DNA of 23,861 nucleotides, taken from assembly GCA_002471185.1 (NCBI GenBank), contig DKPL01000027.1, forward strand, positions 1 through 23,861, read 5' to 3'. Shown piece by piece: positions 1 to 8,062 of the stretch. The notes under the pieces are model-generated. The model saw only the letters and a list, made by a program, of their open reading frames with translations. It was not told the origin of the DNA and made no database searches. Position 1 is the stretch's first letter. Every line of letters begins with the position of its first letter. The translations under genes were made by a program, and so were the position numbers. The stretch comes from Bacteroides sp. UBA7335 (GTDB taxonomy: Bacteria > Bacteroidota > Bacteroidia > Bacteroidales > Bacteroidaceae).

Positions 1-330
1 GCGATCTTCTTCTATTGGGTTGAGGATATAATCAATGCTATTAACATTGAAAGCTCTTATTGCATATTGATCATAAGCAGTAGTAAAAATAATAACAGAG
101 GAAGGACGAGCATGTACTAAGAAATCAAATGAGTTTCCGTCGGATAGCTGTATATCTAAGAAGATAATATCAGGGTGTTCATTGGTTTCAAACCACTCTA
201 TAGCCTCCTCAATACTTCCTTGGAGTACAGTTATAACCCAGTTAGGTCTTAACTTCTGTATCATGGTAGACAGAAGACGAGCAGCGGGAATCTCATCTTC
301 AATAATAGCAATATTTATTATCTTACTCAT
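1..330 (-). CDS. LytR/AlgR-type response regulator, receiver domain (3' part outside window)
   Basis: The 110 visible codons encode a complete or nearly complete receiver domain. The acidic pocket is in the motif IIEDE (residues 9-13), the phospho-acceptor is D59 in FLDIQL, and the switch Thr/Ser region is IFTTAYDQYAIRAF (residues 81-94). The TTAYDQYAIRAF and IDY signatures are typical of the LytTR class, so a LytTR DNA-binding domain is expected in the missing C-terminal half; that part is inference. The start codon overlaps the stop of the upstream kinase gene (ATGA, 4 nt), which indicates translational coupling and a cognate kinase/regulator pair. One oddity is that the position normally held by the invariant Lys of the (L)KP motif is Asn104 (codon at 19-21). 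The likely targets are the pump genes upstream in the same unit. Confidence 0.93.
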   Translation of the reverse strand, partial: MSKIINIAIIEDEIPAARLLSTMIQKLRPNWVITVLQGSIEEAIEWFETNEHPDIIFLDIQLSDGNSFDFLVHARPSSVIIFTTAYDQYAIRAFNVNSIDYILNPIEEDR

Positions 331-1370
331 AACGATAGAGGAACTTTAACTGTAAATACTCCATTCTCACTTTCTATAATTATATCATGATTCATCATTA
401 ACATAAATCGATTTGAAAGATTTTTTAATCCTAACCCCGATGAGGAGTTATTCTTTTTAAGCCGAATAGGATTGGATATAATAAGCATATCTTTATCAAC
501 AAAGATATCAATAGACATCGGTTTGGACAAAGAGATAGAATTATGCTTAATCACATTCTCAATAAGTAGTTGCAGTGTGAGAGGAGGTAATAAGCATTCT
601 TTATGCTCCTCATCAACATCTATGCGGCATGAGATACACTCGCCTAACCTAACTTCATGCAGAAACAAATAGGATTTTATAAACTCTAACTCATCTGCTA
701 AACTGACTAAATTACTATTCTGACATTGAATAACATATCGATAGACATCAGAAAGCCTTTGTGTAAATATTATTGCATTTTGAGGATTATAGTTTATTTC
801 AGCCACAAGTGTGTTGAGACTATTAAATAGAAAATGGGGATTTAGCTGTTGTTGTAGCGCAGTGTATCGTGCCGTGTTATTCTCTTTCTGAAGTTTAGCA
901 GCTTGCGCTTGAAACTGTAGACTTTGTTGCATAAAGCGGTTAGCAAGAACAAGTCCTAAAACAACTAGTTCAACAAGCCATACTAGAATCAGGATTTTCC
1001 AACCACCATTTGGAAACAAAAAAGGATGAGTAGCTTTAGCCAATAACTTAGCAACAACAAGAAGGCTGTAATTTAAAACTAGAAAGGCAAAAATTACCCC
1101 AATATAGATAAATATGATTTTCCATTGATTGTGTACATGACCAATATACATCTTGTTTATCCATGAACTAACTTGCAATGTGGCAAATCCTAATAAGTTG
1201 AATGCAAGAATAAAAAAGAATAGCACTCCCACAGAAGAAATATCGTCAGCCACTCGATCAGTAATAGGAGCATAATTAATTAAGAGGATATACGAGAACA
1301 CTCCCAATACTGAAAATAGAACAGTATAAAGGACATTCCCTTTTAATCCTATGATAACATGTTGCTTCAT
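327..1370 (-). CDS. LytS-type membrane sensor histidine kinase (His_kinase family)
   Basis: This 347-residue kinase has four predicted membrane segments (about residues 13-31, 47-66, 84-106 and 125-143). No large periplasmic sensor domain is visible, so it probably senses signals at or in the membrane. A short linker rich in Gln and Ala (about 147-170) leads to the phospho-acceptor motif QLNPHFLFNSLNTL with H179. The ATP-binding part has the N box LLIENVIKHN (268-277) and a short G box SSGLGLKNLSNRF (310-322), as in the LytS/YehU class. Its stop codon overlaps the regulator start by 4 nt. It begins 31 nt after the outer-membrane channel gene, so it is probably co-transcribed with the pump, with a possible extra promoter just upstream. 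The signal is unknown. Confidence 0.94.
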   Translation of the reverse strand: MKQHVIIGLKGNVLYTVLFSVLGVFSYILLINYAPITDRVADDISSVGVLFFFILAFNLLGFATLQVSSWINKMYIGHVHNQWKIIFIYIGVIFAFLVLNYSLLVVAKLLAKATHPFLFPNGGWKILILVWLVELVVLGLVLANRFMQQSLQFQAQAAKLQKENNTARYTALQQQLNPHFLFNSLNTLVAEINYNPQNAIIFTQRLSDVYRYVIQCQNSNLVSLADELEFIKSYLFLHEVRLGECISCRIDVDEEHKECLLPPLTLQLLIENVIKHNSISLSKPMSIDIFVDKDMLIISNPIRLKKNNSSSGLGLKNLSNRFMLMMNHDIIIESENGVFTVKVPLSL

Positions 1371-1386
1371 TACACTTCTTTCTATA

Positions 1387-1394
1387 CAAAGTTA
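1387..1394 (-). promoter_or_regulatory. Possible internal promoter -7 element for the kinase/regulator pair
   Basis: On the minus strand the 31-nt gap before the kinase start contains TAACTTTG, an exact match to the Bacteroidetes -7 consensus TAnnTTTG, about 17 nt before the ATG. No TTTG is visible at the usual -33 distance, so this is a weak call. If real, it would let the kinase and regulator be made without the pump. Confidence 0.3.
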
Positions 1395-1401
1395 CTATAT
1401 A

Positions 1402-2700
1402 TTATGGAATATTATACTGATTGGTCGCTTTTAGCAACGAGGCATAAGCCATCTGTGCAGAAGCTTTAGCTTGCACAAAGTTAACTTGTGCATTTTGTCG
1501 ATAGCCTTGTGCATCAATAACCTCTACAACTGATATTTTACCAGCTTTGTATCTCTCTAACGCCATTGCTTCATTCTGAGATGCTTTTTGCAAAGAGCTC
1601 TCCGTAAATCGCACCTGATCTAAGGCTTCATAAAGCTCCGTATTAGAGGTCTGAACTTCTAAATTGACATTATCAAGCACTTTTTGATAGTTATAATAAC
1701 TCATATCGACTTTGAAACGAGCCGCCTGCTTTTCACTTCGGAGCTTGCCCCACTCAAATATAGGAATAGATAATTTAGCATATATAGCGTAGTTGGGGTC
1801 CATATCCTTCTTAAAGTTATATCCTGGTGAAGAGTAACTACCATCAATACCAACATACAGTTTAGGACGGAGCTGAGACTTAGTCAGGTTTAATTGACTT
1901 TGAGCTATGTATTTTTGTTGCTCAGCAATACCAAGTTCAGATCTACTACCGCTAGTGATATGAACATCATTAGGAGTAAGCACATTTAAAGGAAGAGTGC
2001 GCTCTATCTCTGTTTGAAATTCTAGCGGATTACCAATCATAGCGTTGAGTGCCATCCGCGCAACCTCAAACTTTGTTTTAGCCTGCAACTGCTGAAAGTT
2101 AGCAGCATTCAGTTTAACCTCAGCCATCAACAAGTCTTGAGAGTCAGCTAAACCTACTTGCACCCGCTCGTCAATGGCCTGCACAAGTTGCTCTATAGCA
2201 CCCAAGTATTCTTTAGATATTAACCACAACTCTTGTTGAGCCACTGCATTCCAATATTGAATATCAATCTGATAACAAACAGATGCTCTGACTAGAGCCT
2301 CTTGTTCTTTGGCTAAAAGCTGCTTACTTTCTGCCATTTTTATTGTTTCAAGAAGCTTACCACCAGTATAGATAGGCTGTAGAAGACTAATAGAAGCTCC
2401 ATAAGCCAAGTCTGTACCTTGAAAAGATAACGGATTATCAAAAGCGGGCAAGCTTAGTGATAACTCTGTGGGATTACCCACATATTGAAAATTAGCATTA
2501 GCCGAGAGTTTCGGTTTTAAATCGGCTCGTGCTGATTGAAGCAACTCTGTGCTTACCAGAATATTTTTGTGTGCGGCACGTAAGTCATAATTATAATTTA
2601 GCGCCATTTCTCGATAACGTTCAATCAAGGTACTGTCTGTTTGAGCATCAATAGTTAGCGTTATAAACAAACCCAATAGTAATATCTTAATTTTCATCAT
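1402..2700 (-). CDS. TolC-family outer-membrane efflux channel
   Basis: This 432-residue protein has an N-terminal signal peptide (about residues 1-19, ending TIDAQ) and no lipobox cysteine. The rest has the layout of the outer-membrane efflux protein (OEP) family: two similar halves of long amphipathic helices separated by short beta-strand parts. Family-like stretches include LLQPIYTGGKL (first half) and LSIPIFEWGKLRSEKQAAR (second half), where the strand turns into the coiled-coil helix. The end is a typical YASLLKATNQY. It begins 2 nt after the stop of the RND pump gene, so it is the exit duct of the same tripartite system. It presumably forms a trimer in the outer membrane and docks on the adaptor. 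The substrate cannot be read from this gene. Confidence 0.95.
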   Translation of the reverse strand: MMKIKILLLGLFITLTIDAQTDSTLIERYREMALNYNYDLRAAHKNILVSTELLQSARADLKPKLSANANFQYVGNPTELSLSLPAFDNPLSFQGTDLAYGASISLLQPIYTGGKLLETIKMAESKQLLAKEQEALVRASVCYQIDIQYWNAVAQQELWLISKEYLGAIEQLVQAIDERVQVGLADSQDLLMAEVKLNAANFQQLQAKTKFEVARMALNAMIGNPLEFQTEIERTLPLNVLTPNDVHITSGSRSELGIAEQQKYIAQSQLNLTKSQLRPKLYVGIDGSYSSPGYNFKKDMDPNYAIYAKLSIPIFEWGKLRSEKQAARFKVDMSYYNYQKVLDNVNLEVQTSNTELYEALDQVRFTESSLQKASQNEAMALERYKAGKISVVEVIDAQGYRQNAQVNFVQAKASAQMAYASLLKATNQYNIP

Positions 2701-2702
2701 TC

Positions 2703-5700
2703 TTATTGTACTTTTACTTTATAAAAAACAGTATAGAGAGCAGGTGTAACAAAAAGAGTTAACAATGTAGCGAAGGTCAAACCAAATATAATTGTAGCAG
2801 CCATCCCTCTAAAAGCAATATCAAATAACAGTGGCACCATGCCAAAGATAGTTGTTGTAGCAGCCATCAATACGGGTCGTGCACGACTAACAGTCGATTC
2901 AATGATTGCCTCATACAGTTTTACTCCACATCGTTTCTGAATATTAATCTCGTCAATCAAAACAATTACATTTTTAATAATCATACCTAATAGTCCCAGC
3001 CATCCTGCAATTGGGAAAAAGCCAAATTCAAATCCAGTCACCAGTAAACCAATAGCTACCCCTATGATTGAAAGTGGAAGAATACAAAGAATAATCAAAG
3101 GTTGTTTATAGTTTTTAAAGAGAGCAACTAGCACCACAATAAGCATCAAAAAAGCTAAAGGGAAATATTTAGCTATGGCTTGCAAAGCCTCACCTTGATC
3201 TTTATACTGAGAATCCCAGAAGAAGGTATATCCATCGGGAAGTTCTATTGCTTCGATAGCATTGCGTATTTCACCATGAACCTCGGCCATGGTATAACCA
3301 GGCTTAACACCACACATAGCTGCCATCGATAGTTGACGATTGTATGTACGAATTTGCGGATACTCCCATCGTGTTTCTATACCATTTACCAATTGAGATA
3401 AAGGAGCAGAGCTTTGTCCATTCCACACGTAAAAGTTTCCTAAAGACTGTACATCAGTGATTTCGGCACCTGTTGTTTTTAAAATTACAGGAACTATCTT
3501 CTCTTGGTCGCGATATACTCCAATGGGGTAACCATCGTTAATCGATTTTACAGATTCCATCATAGACGATTTACTAATCCCCATCATACCTGCCCTAACC
3601 GGGTCATATTCGGGTGAAAGTAAAAGAGTTGTATTTCCCCACTCATTACGGGCATGGTCTACTTTCGGATTTTTCCGCATAATATCGAGTGCCACTCCGG
3701 CAAGAGAATCTAATGTAGCAACATCAGGACCTAGAAAGCGTGCCTCGATGAGAGCTTCGGTAAGTGGACTTAACTCAAACTTATTGACCTTAGCAAAAAT
3801 TTCAGGATAGTTTGCCGGTATTAACTTTTGCAACTCACTATGTAGAGTTTTAGACTCTTTTGAGGTATGACACTTTACTAGAATTTGTCCATAATTTGAT
3901 TGTGGTCCAAAAGCCACATTCGAAAGATAAAATCGTGGAGGAGTACGGCCAATATATGAAGATACCGTTTCGACTTGTGGATATCCTTCAATCGCATCAG
4001 TGACCTCACTAATTATTCGATTTGTTTCATCGATGTTGGTTCCCTCGGGAGTCCATATATCAATGGTGAAATATTGTTTATCGAGCGCCGGAACAAAAAC
4101 CTTTGGAATAAACTTAAAGCTAGCAGCAGACAGAACTAACAAAACAACCATACTAACTATAGTTAGATACTTGTGTCGAATCACCTTCTGTAACGAACGT
4201 CTAAACCAATTGTAATATTTTCCACCAAATAGTTCGCCCTTTAACTCTTCCTTACGCGGACGACGCACAAACTCTTGAATAAAATAAGGAGTTTGAGTCA
4301 TCGCAAAAAGCCAGCTAAAAGAAAGGGAAATGGCTATAACTATGACCAACGAAGATAGAAGTTCACCCGTAATATGTGGCGAATAATAAATTGGCAAAAA
4401 GGTTAATATAGCAATAAAAGTAGCAGCAAGTAACGGTAGTGCAGTAGACGAGCAAGCCCTCAATATAGCCACACGTTTACGCATACCTCGCTCCATATTC
4501 ACAATAGCAGAGTCAGACACCACGATGGCATTGTCAACCAACATACCCATAGCAATAATGATGGCAGCAAGTGACATTCGTTGTAAAGCAATCCCATTGA
4601 CATACATCACAATTAGCGTAGCAAAGATAGAAAAGACAAGTCCACTACCGATAAGAAGACCATTCTTGAACCCGATAAAGAAAAGTAGAATAGCAACTAC
4701 AGTAAATACAGAGATGATAAGATTGAGGATAAACCCTTGATTTGCCACATCCGACTCGTATCCTTGGTCGTAGATTGAAGTCAATTCAAACCCCTCAGGC
4801 ATTGTCTGATTAAAGTAGTTAATCTTCTTTTCTACCAATCGTGCCATATCCACCACATTTCCTGTGGGAACGGTAGATACAGCGATACCTATGGCCTGTT
4901 TACCATTAATTTGCATCTTATTGCTTGCAGGAGTCTGATACCCTTCTTCAATCGTGGCTATATCCGACAAGCAGAAGTATTCTCCACTTCGCGATGTTAT
5001 GGTTAAGTTTTTTATATCATCGAGCGAGTAAAAGTTACCTGTTGATTCTATTCGTATCCGATTGGTTTCTGTTTCGATAGCACCGGCATCGGTTACTCTA
5101 TTTTGGGCATTAATAGCTTGAGCAATATCGGCGGTAGTAATATTGCTTTGCGACAAGACAGCAGGATTCACAATAACTTCAATTGTAGGTACTTGTGCGC
5201 CATAGATCTCGACCTTAGCCACATCTTTCACCCTCAATATCTCATTTTTGATAAGTTTGGCTTGCTCTTCGAGTTCTCTGTTTGAATAATTATCTCCGGT
5301 TAAACCATAGAATACACCCAACACATCGCCAAAGTCATCATTAACTACCGAAGGGCCAGCTCCTGCCGGCAGCTTAGCTTGCACATCATTTACCTTTCTA
5401 CGCAATTTATCCCACAACTGTTGCATCTCTTCAGCGCGCGTTTCTTTCTTAACATAAACCGTTATTTTAGATAGTCCGCTTCTATTTTCGGTTTTCAAAT
5501 AGTAGAGTTCGCCCAATGACTGAATAGACTCCTCCAACACATCTGTCACCTGAGTTTGCACTTCCGAAGGTGAAGCCCCCGGATAGGGAGTCAACACCAA
5601 AGCCTGCTTTATGGTGAATGGAGCATCTTCGAGTTTGCCCATCCATAAATACGAAAGTACTCCGCCTACTATAACCAATAGTAGCAGAAGATTAGTAACC

Positions 5701-5735
5701 TGTTTATTTTTCAGGAAATATTTTATAATACTCAT
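2703..5735 (-). CDS. RND-family efflux pump, inner-membrane subunit
   Basis: At 1010 residues this is close to the usual RND permease length. The N-terminal membrane helix is at about residues 13-32, followed by the porter motif YPGASPSEVQTQV. Two clusters of membrane helices flank a second large periplasmic loop, the expected RND duplication. In TM4 the proton-relay motif reads GMLVDNAIVV with D401 followed by N402, where AcrB has two Asp; one Asp is common in more distant RND pumps. In TM10 the partner Lys is present as K921 in MIIKNVIVLIDE. Both relay residues being present suggests an active proton-driven transporter. The gene lies between the adaptor (16 nt upstream) and the channel (2 nt downstream). 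It is probably a drug or metabolite exporter rather than a metal pump, but this is inference. Confidence 0.96.
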   Translation of the reverse strand: MSIIKYFLKNKQVTNLLLLLVIVGGVLSYLWMGKLEDAPFTIKQALVLTPYPGASPSEVQTQVTDVLEESIQSLGELYYLKTENRSGLSKITVYVKKETRAEEMQQLWDKLRRKVNDVQAKLPAGAGPSVVNDDFGDVLGVFYGLTGDNYSNRELEEQAKLIKNEILRVKDVAKVEIYGAQVPTIEVIVNPAVLSQSNITTADIAQAINAQNRVTDAGAIETETNRIRIESTGNFYSLDDIKNLTITSRSGEYFCLSDIATIEEGYQTPASNKMQINGKQAIGIAVSTVPTGNVVDMARLVEKKINYFNQTMPEGFELTSIYDQGYESDVANQGFILNLIISVFTVVAILLFFIGFKNGLLIGSGLVFSIFATLIVMYVNGIALQRMSLAAIIIAMGMLVDNAIVVSDSAIVNMERGMRKRVAILRACSSTALPLLAATFIAILTFLPIYYSPHITGELLSSLVIVIAISLSFSWLFAMTQTPYFIQEFVRRPRKEELKGELFGGKYYNWFRRSLQKVIRHKYLTIVSMVVLLVLSAASFKFIPKVFVPALDKQYFTIDIWTPEGTNIDETNRIISEVTDAIEGYPQVETVSSYIGRTPPRFYLSNVAFGPQSNYGQILVKCHTSKESKTLHSELQKLIPANYPEIFAKVNKFELSPLTEALIEARFLGPDVATLDSLAGVALDIMRKNPKVDHARNEWGNTTLLLSPEYDPVRAGMMGISKSSMMESVKSINDGYPIGVYRDQEKIVPVILKTTGAEITDVQSLGNFYVWNGQSSAPLSQLVNGIETRWEYPQIRTYNRQLSMAAMCGVKPGYTMAEVHGEIRNAIEAIELPDGYTFFWDSQYKDQGEALQAIAKYFPLAFLMLIVVLVALFKNYKQPLIILCILPLSIIGVAIGLLVTGFEFGFFPIAGWLGLLGMIIKNVIVLIDEINIQKRCGVKLYEAIIESTVSRARPVLMAATTTIFGMVPLLFDIAFRGMAATIIFGLTFATLLTLFVTPALYTVFYKVKVQ

Positions 5736-5751
5736 ATATCAAACAGTAGAG

Positions 5752-6795
5752 TTAATTATTAGCCACTTTTACCTTCATCCCATCCGAGAGAAAACGAAGA
5801 CCACTCGTTGCGATTGTCTCTCCGCCATTGATTCCACGCACTCTAACTTTACCTTTAGGAAGTAACTCTTTTTGAGCTACTTTGCAAGATTTTACAGTTT
5901 CAGTTTTAGCATCGTAAATCCAAACCATATCTCCTTCTGTAGGACGATGACTTAATGCTTGTTGAGGAATAACCACCCATTCAGAATCGGCAGAATCGGG
6001 AAGAGTTAGATGAAGCGTGCCCGACATTCCCGCCAATAGTTTTCTATCGGCATTAGGCAGTAAGGCAGTAAGCAGATAAGATAAGTTGTTTGACGAAGTG
6101 CTTTTAGAGACTTCCTTAATTGAGGCTGTATACCCCTTTGATAAGTCTTTTCCCAAATAAAGCTCTACTGTAGTGGGTAAGTCGCTACGCACAGCAATCT
6201 CTTGAGGCACATATACCTCAACTTTCAGTTGGTCGATATCGATAAATCGCAGAATGGGTTGCGAAGGTTTTACATCTTGATACTTCTCTATAAAAACATC
6301 GCTTATATACCCATTGGATGGAGCTAGAAGTCTAGTATCATCCAAGTCAAAGCGAGCCGTTTCGTATGCTGCTTTAGCTGCTCTGTAATCGGCCTTGGCT
6401 TTATCATATATGCTAGCCGAGATGTTATTCTTCTCAAATAGTATTTTTATTCTTTCATATTCCGATTGAGTCTGTTCTAAAAGAGCCTCACTTCGCTCTT
6501 TCTTTATTAAGAAGTCACGCGGATCAATTTCGGCTATCACTTCGCCTTTTCTATAATAGTTACCCACAAGTATATCTGAGTTGGATATTGGTCCGCCTAC
6601 TCTGAATGAAAGTTCAGAAGAGCGATATGGACGAGTGATAAACGTAAACTCCCTCATTTGGGTTTCAGAGAAAGGTTCAGCATTTACAGTACGAATCAAA
6701 GGGGCATCATCAGTTTTATCGGCTGATGAATGACAGGCTGAGCAGGCAACTATTGTGCACATAAGTAGCCATCGGTTGAGTTTAAATTTAAACAT
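5752..6795 (-). CDS. Periplasmic adaptor lipoprotein (membrane fusion protein) of the RND pump
   Basis: This 347-residue protein begins with a basic N-terminus and hydrophobic core followed by a Cys-rich lipobox region (TIVAC18 or ACSAC21), so it is probably lipid-anchored in the periplasm. The first lipoyl half follows (about residues 60-90, with a FRVGGPI motif). Next come a coiled-coil hairpin rich in Glu, Lys and Ala (about 95-150) and the second lipoyl half with LLAPSNGYISDVFIEKYQDV. A beta-barrel and a membrane-proximal domain complete it. It is the first gene of the pump unit and links the RND subunit to the TolC-like channel. Two promoter-like -7 elements lie just upstream. The assignment to the HlyD/AcrA adaptor class is firm, and the substrate is unknown. 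Confidence 0.95.
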   Translation of the reverse strand: MFKFKLNRWLLMCTIVACSACHSSADKTDDAPLIRTVNAEPFSETQMREFTFITRPYRSSELSFRVGGPISNSDILVGNYYRKGEVIAEIDPRDFLIKKERSEALLEQTQSEYERIKILFEKNNISASIYDKAKADYRAAKAAYETARFDLDDTRLLAPSNGYISDVFIEKYQDVKPSQPILRFIDIDQLKVEVYVPQEIAVRSDLPTTVELYLGKDLSKGYTASIKEVSKSTSSNNLSYLLTALLPNADRKLLAGMSGTLHLTLPDSADSEWVVIPQQALSHRPTEGDMVWIYDAKTETVKSCKVAQKELLPKGKVRVRGINGGETIATSGLRFLSDGMKVKVANN

Positions 6796-6821
6796 ATAAT
6801 TCAGGCAAAAATAATTATGCC

Positions 6822-6829
6822 CAAAAGTA
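6822..6829 (-). promoter_or_regulatory. Candidate -7 promoter element for the efflux operon
   Basis: On the minus strand this reads TACTTTTG, an exact TAnnTTTG match 26 nt before the adaptor ATG. A second match, TATTTTTG, lies at 6806-6813 but would leave almost no leader. No clear -33 TTTG is visible for either, so the position is tentative. Confidence 0.4.
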
Positions 6830-6838
6830 TACTCATTT

Positions 6839-6854
6839 ACGATGACTGACGATG
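6839..6854. promoter_or_regulatory. Two 6-bp direct repeats upstream of the efflux promoter, possible operator
   Basis: The hexamer ACGATG occurs twice (6839-6844 and 6849-6854), exactly 10 bp apart, about one helix turn. It lies immediately upstream of the candidate -7 element of the pump unit. LytTR-type regulators bind direct repeats, usually spaced about two turns, so the link to the regulator in this operon is only suggestive. Confidence 0.25.
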
Positions 6855-6943
6855 GCTATTTTTCTCAAGCCAGAAATAGATAGAAGAAGCTAGATAAACA
6901 AAGGATAAAAACTTATTCAGATGATACTTAGAGTAATAATTAC

Positions 6944-8011
6944 CTATTCGGAGGCAACAATAATGCCACCACCTATTAGTAATTCACCCTGATAAAAAGC
7001 AGCAGCCTGACCATTAGCCACAGCAGTCAACGGTTCGTGTAGAGTTACACAAAGCAATCCATCGGGCATTTGAGTAACCTTACAGTGATTTAACTGTTTC
7101 CGATAGCGTATCTTCACAATGATGTCTTCACCCGCTAAAAGTCGTTGTTCATCGATAGCATGCCAATCTTTAAGCCACATGGTTTGTTTCTCAAGCGATT
7201 TAAGATCGCCAAGTACCACTTCGTTTGTGACGGGGTTAATCTCTTTCACAAATACAGCCCGATTTAGGTCGATGCCCAATCCTCTACGCTGTCCGATGGT
7301 GTAAAACGGATAACCTTCGTTCGAAGCAATAAAGTGGCCATCCACATCCAAAAATCTGCCCTGTTTTATTTGTGCATCCTGATAAATAGGATGTTTTGCC
7401 AAGAAGCTACGATAATCCATGGGGCAGAAGCATACTCCTAAACTATCTTTCTTGGTCGACACCTTCATAAAGCCTTGTTCAGCAGCAAAAGCTCTTGCCC
7501 ATGTTTTAGTCACCTCTCCCATAGGCAATACCATTCGTTGCAATAGCTCTTGAGGTACTCCCCACAAAAAGAAAGATTGATCTTTATCGGGATCAACTCC
7601 GGGAATGATGTAGTACTTACCCTCAACCTTGGCCTTACGTACATAGTGTCCGGTAGCAATGTGGTATATCCCCATTTCATCGGCTATGCGCGCTAGTAGT
7701 GGCCACTTCAAATAATTATTGCACAAGGTACAGGGCACGGGAGTTCGACCAGCTAGATATTCATGAACGAAATAGTCTACAATCTCTTTCTGAAACACAT
7801 CGCGGGCGTCATACACTAGGTGTTGCATGCCAAGACGTTGGGCTAGTTCACGAGCATCTTCAAGATAAATTTGCGAGTCGTCTAATTCGTAAAAACGGAA
7901 CGTTACACCAATAACTTCGTAACCAGCTTGTTGAAGTAGCATTGCTGAAACAGAGCTATCTGTCCCGCCACTCATGCCCAAAAGAACTTGTTTACTTTTC
8001 TGACTATTCAT
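6944..8011 (-). CDS. mnmA: tRNA-specific 2-thiouridylase MnmA
   Basis: This 355-residue enzyme activates U34 of the tRNAs for Lys, Glu and Gln with ATP and transfers sulfur to make 2-thiouridine in the cytoplasm. The PP-loop is GMSGGTDSS (residues 12-20). The catalytic cysteine pair is C97 in PCTLCNNYLKW and C194 in DSLGVCF. ATGHY (119-123), DQSFFLW and the C-terminal-domain motif YTIGQRRGLGI are all present. Compared with the E. coli enzyme the loop after the first strand is shorter and lacks the usual MKNWxxD segment, and the second Cys motif reads GVCFCPMDYRSF rather than GICFIGE. It may be the shorter of two MnmA paralogues, since Bacteroidales often carry more than one. It is divergent from the helicase gene with a 51-bp gap. 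Confidence 0.92.
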   Translation of the reverse strand: MNSQKSKQVLLGMSGGTDSSVSAMLLQQAGYEVIGVTFRFYELDDSQIYLEDARELAQRLGMQHLVYDARDVFQKEIVDYFVHEYLAGRTPVPCTLCNNYLKWPLLARIADEMGIYHIATGHYVRKAKVEGKYYIIPGVDPDKDQSFFLWGVPQELLQRMVLPMGEVTKTWARAFAAEQGFMKVSTKKDSLGVCFCPMDYRSFLAKHPIYQDAQIKQGRFLDVDGHFIASNEGYPFYTIGQRRGLGIDLNRAVFVKEINPVTNEVVLGDLKSLEKQTMWLKDWHAIDEQRLLAGEDIIVKIRYRKQLNHCKVTQMPDGLLCVTLHEPLTAVANGQAAAFYQGELLIGGGIIVASE

Positions 8012-8015
8012 AGCG

Positions 8016-8023
8016 CAAATTTA
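8016..8023 (-). promoter_or_regulatory. Candidate -7 element for mnmA
   Basis: On the minus strand the sequence TAAATTTG matches the TAnnTTTG consensus 4 nt before the mnmA ATG, which would give a nearly leaderless transcript. The 51-bp gap must also hold the promoter of the divergent helicase gene; on the plus strand TATCTTCG (8036-8043) is a one-mismatch candidate. Neither has a clear -33 box. Confidence 0.25.
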
Positions 8024-8062
8024 AGCAAAATCCTTTATCTTCGTCTACTTATTACAAATAGA

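Noticed and set aside
7988..8062. 25-residue N-terminal extension of the SNF2 helicase
   Set aside because: It would run into the mnmA coding region on the other strand and its sequence has no homology-like character, so the ATG at 8063 fits better.
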